Source of the DNA: Saturnia japonica
Lineage: Eukaryota; Arthropoda; Insecta; Lepidoptera; Saturniidae
Direction of reading: 5' to 3'
NCBI GenBank assembly: GCA_033032175.1
Contig: CM065312.1
Span: 8,308,001 to 8,372,000 of the forward strand
DNA: 64,000 nucleotides
In this document: positions 61,330 to 64,000 of the stretch, one piece after another
How the letters are laid out: each line of letters opens with the position of its first letter
Numbering within the stretch: position 1 is the first letter of the stretch
Translations under genes and position numbers: made by a program
Notes under the pieces: generated by a model
Databases searched by the model: none
Seen by the model: only the letters and a program-made list of their open reading frames with translations
What the model was told of the DNA's origin: nothing

Positions 61330-61630
61330 AATAATAATAAATATTCGGGTAGTTTGCAAGTAAAAATGTTAACTAATTATTATATAATACGTACATTATT
61401 AAAATATATAAGATGTTCAATTGATAACATTAGTCGTCGACCAATCATTGTCAATCATTGTAAGGTTTAAAATAATATATTAGAATACCGGTAATACCGG
61501 GTGGTTTGCGAGTAGGTAAACATGTAAACTGGTAATTATATAATGTGTACGTTATTAAAATATATCAGATTTATTATAAATTAAGTATATTAGTTGTACA
61601 ATTGATCGTTGTCAGCCAATCGTTGTCGTT
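61330..61630. repeat. ~160 bp imperfect tandem duplication
   Basis: Units share 'cgggt.gtttgc.agta', 'attatataat.cgtac.ttat' and 'tattaaaatatat.ag', then 'ccaatc.ttgtc'. They start near 61337 and 61497, moderately diverged. Confidence 0.65.
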
Positions 61631-61689
61631 GTTCAAACATAGGCTTAGGCTTCGACCATCATACGCGTTGACAAAACATAGAATCGAGG

Positions 61690-63935
61690 ATAAAAGGTGA
61701 TGCGGATGGAAAAAGACGGATGAAGTACTCAAACTTTTCCCGATCACCTCATAGCTCTTTTGTTTTCAATGTAGCCATAGCCAACTCCCACTTTCCAGCC
61801 GCCTGGAAAACGGCCATAGTGATTCATAAGTCCGGCAAGAAAGCGTCGCTTCCCGACAGCTCGATAGCGATCCCTATCAGTCTTCTCAATACGTTAGGTA
61901 AAATTTATGAGCGGATCCTTCTGAACCGTCTCAAGTCCGTAATAGAGAAGAAAAACCTATCCGCCTGAGCAGTTCGGATTTCGTGCTAGACATTCTTGCA
62001 CTCATCAAGTGTTCCGCCTCACGGAGCACATTACGTTTAACTTCGCAGAGTTATACAAACCTCGCCGTACGATTGCGGTCTTCTTTGACGTTGCCAAGGT
62101 CTTCGATAAGGTCTAGCACGAAGGATTAGTCCACAAGTTGTACTCTTACGAAATCCCCGATAGATAATCTATCTCACAGCCCGCACCTTCCGCTACAGTG
62201 TGGAAGGTGAACTATCCACACCTCGTCCCATACGCTCAGGCGTTCCCCAAGGTTCCATCCTGGCTCCTAGCCTTTTCAATCTATACGTCAGTGACCTACC
62301 CGGTCTCCCCGAGGTCCAGGTGGATTTATACGCTGACGACACAGTCATATATGCCTCCAACAGGAAAAGACGCGATCTCAGATGTGCCATCTAACGCGCG
62401 ATGACCACTCTCGAGAAGTGGTTTACCGACTGGCGAATAGCCATTAATCCCTCCAAGAGCGCCGCGATGCACTTCGATATAGACTGCTCACGGATACCGA
62501 AGGATCTCAAACCGCACGAGCTCTTCGGTAATCCGATTCCCTGGGTCAAAGAGACCAAATATCTAGGCGTCACCCTAGATAGTAGGCTCACTTTTAGACC
62601 ACATGTCCGTATAGTCCGGAACAGGGCCTCCTGGGTCCTGAGCCGCTTGCATTCTCTGATATGCTCGGCAAGCAAAATGTCCACGAAACACAAGCTTACG
62701 CTATACAAGATATGTATCCGCTCGATCATATGTCCAAAACTAATACAAACAAACTATTCAGAATAGGATTCTCTACCGTCTTACCGGTGTCCCTCCATAC
62801 ATACGAACGCAAGATCTCCATAGAGATATGGATCTTCCGTCGATTCACTCTTACGTCAGATTCCTGTCGCGATCTTACTTCGTTACCGCATCGAATCACA
62901 CCAACCCGTTAATTAAAGCAGTTGCTACTTATGTCCCTACTCCTACCGCCTCACGGAGAAATCGCCGACAATATACCGCTTCACGGAAAAAACGCCGACC
63001 GCGAAACATTTTTACCGACCCCGACGATAAGGTCGAGAAATCTAACGCGTACTACTGAACCACCGTCTCTCCAAACAGAGCGTGCCACCACCGCCCACGC
63101 CCGCGAATTCACCGTTCTCTCCGCAGAGAACGGGCGGTCAACTTCGCTCCCGCACACCCGCCACGTCCGCCCTCTCTAGCGACAACCCAAGCCTAGGTCT
63201 GTTCCTCGGTGTGAAGCCCTTGGGTCTGGCAGCCGCCCGCGCGATATAATTGACACTATACCTGCAACACTTAGCTACCCACATACAAACATCACACACA
63301 TATGTTACATACATGCACACCTCACAGGTACGTAGGTTCTGCAAGGAACCTTTTTTTTCTTTTTTTGCGCTACTTAGTGTAGAAAAACTTTCCGATCACT
63401 AAATACACATACGCATGTTTCCTTCCTTCCTCCGAGGAGGAAGGGAACGTGCATGCATATGAATATGTATTAGTTGGCTCCAATTTACGAATAGGGAATT
63501 GGTCAGATCGCGACTTATTTGCAATCGCCACATACAAACATCACACACATATGTTACATACATGCACACCTCACAGGTACGTAGGTTCTGCAAGGAAACT
63601 TTTTTTTCTTTCTTTGCGCTAGTTAGTGTAGAAAAACTTTCCGATCACTCACATACGCATGTTTTCTTCCTTCCTCCGTGGAGGAAGGGAACGTGCATGC
63701 ATATGAGTATATATTAGTTGGCTCCAATTTACGAATAGGGAATTGGTCAGATCGCGACTTATTTGCAATCGCGACAACTGCCCAAGCCGAGGTCCGTCTA
63801 CTTTGGCACACTTGTGCGCGAGTTGTCTAAAACTTTAGCGGCTCAGTACCCTAAGCGCTCGCCCCCAAGTCCGGTGAGGCTTTAAAAGCCGTCAGAGGAT
63901 CCAGGGCCCCTAAGGCTAACTGTATAGTCAGTTCA
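61690..63935 (+). pseudogene. Jockey-type non-LTR retrotransposon, degenerate, with 3' UTR
   Basis: The reverse transcriptase region is recognisable in broken frames: AWKTAIVIHKSGKKASLPDS and SLLNTLGKIYERILLNRLKS (61800-61950); SGVPQGSILAPSLFNLYVSD; the catalytic LYADDTVIYAS (YADD at 62329-62340); then LEKWFTDWRIAINPSKSAAM and KYLGVTLDSRLTFRPHVR. In-frame stops (for example at 61966, 62114 and 62392) and a shift near 62740 inactivate it. The endonuclease and ORF1 are missing, so it is 5'-truncated. The 3' UTR has a 249-base tandem duplication and ends 'ctgtatagtcagttc' plus A9 near 63944. The 3' fragments in the palindrome and at 22929 derive from the same family. Confidence 0.85.
63281..63778. 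repeat. ~249 bp tandem duplication in LINE 3' UTR
   Basis: 'acatacaaacatcacacaca' through 'gcgacttatttgcaatcgc' occurs at 63281-63529 and again from 63530. The second copy has a small deletion near 'gatcactcacatacgcatg'. Most of the copy is identical, so the duplication is younger than the coding decay. Confidence 0.92.
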
Positions 63936-64000
63936 AAAAAAAAATTGCTTATAGTCTTATAGCGTCATACATAACAGGGCCGACAACGTTTTCAGAATTA

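Noticed and set aside
59907..64000. N-terminal DTG-containing exon of the BACE-like gene
   Set aside because: I searched the minus strand for a DTGSS-like codon run with flanking splice sites and found none.
1..64000. CRISPR arrays, rRNA genes, functional tRNA genes
   Set aside because: No regularly spaced direct repeats with unique spacers, no rRNA-like conserved segments; the only A/B-box pair (39300-39490) belongs to a SINE.

Overview
The window is AT-rich insect nuclear DNA and is almost certainly lepidopteran. Three things point there: many non-autonomous Helitron-like copies with TC starts and hairpin-CTAG ends, a tRNA-derived SINE, and two multi-exon takeout/juvenile-hormone-binding-protein (JHBP) family genes. 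There are no bacterial operons, rRNA or host tRNA genes, CRISPR arrays, or viral genes. Most bases are transposon-derived. Gene models below were built by hand from splice signals and reading phase.

Layout. 1-605: interior of a Helitron-like element. 606-6177: a near-perfect 5.57 kb inverted repeat whose two outer ends are Helitron 3' termini and whose arms each carry a Jockey-type LINE tail. 6.5-9.0 kb: three more Helitron-like copies. 10.2-11.5 kb: a terminal-inverted-repeat element. 11.9-15.9 kb: intergenic DNA with SINE/LINE tails and short duplications. 16.05-20.84 kb and 24.06-31.18 kb (both minus strand): two complete five-exon takeout-like genes in tandem, with introns full of Helitrons, a CR1-like LINE tail, MITE-like hairpins and a GC-rich promoter/exon-like island. 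31.4-38.2 kb: more Helitrons and an apparently identical tandem duplication of 2,597 bp. 39.3-40.9 kb: SINE, RTE-like reverse transcriptase remnant and mariner remnant. 43.1-46.7 kb: a complete pogo/Tigger-type transposon with TIRs, TA target duplication and a C-terminal PHD finger. 46.9-50.1 kb: a Ser-rich orphan ORF and a decayed Ty1/copia element. 52.8-59.9 kb (minus strand): the last six coding exons of a beta-secretase (BACE)-like membrane aspartyl protease, whose N-terminal exons are not in the window. 60.1-60.4 kb: Tc1/mariner remnant. 61.7-63.9 kb: a degenerate Jockey-type LINE.

The host genes are therefore three: two secreted small-hydrophobic-ligand carriers of the takeout family, which are local duplicates with identical internal exon lengths, and one membrane aspartyl protease. 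The most unusual structures are the Helitron-bounded palindrome, the 2.6 kb tandem duplication, the exon/promoter-like GC-rich island inside a takeout intron, and the PHD-bearing Tigger transposase split by two compensating frameshifts.
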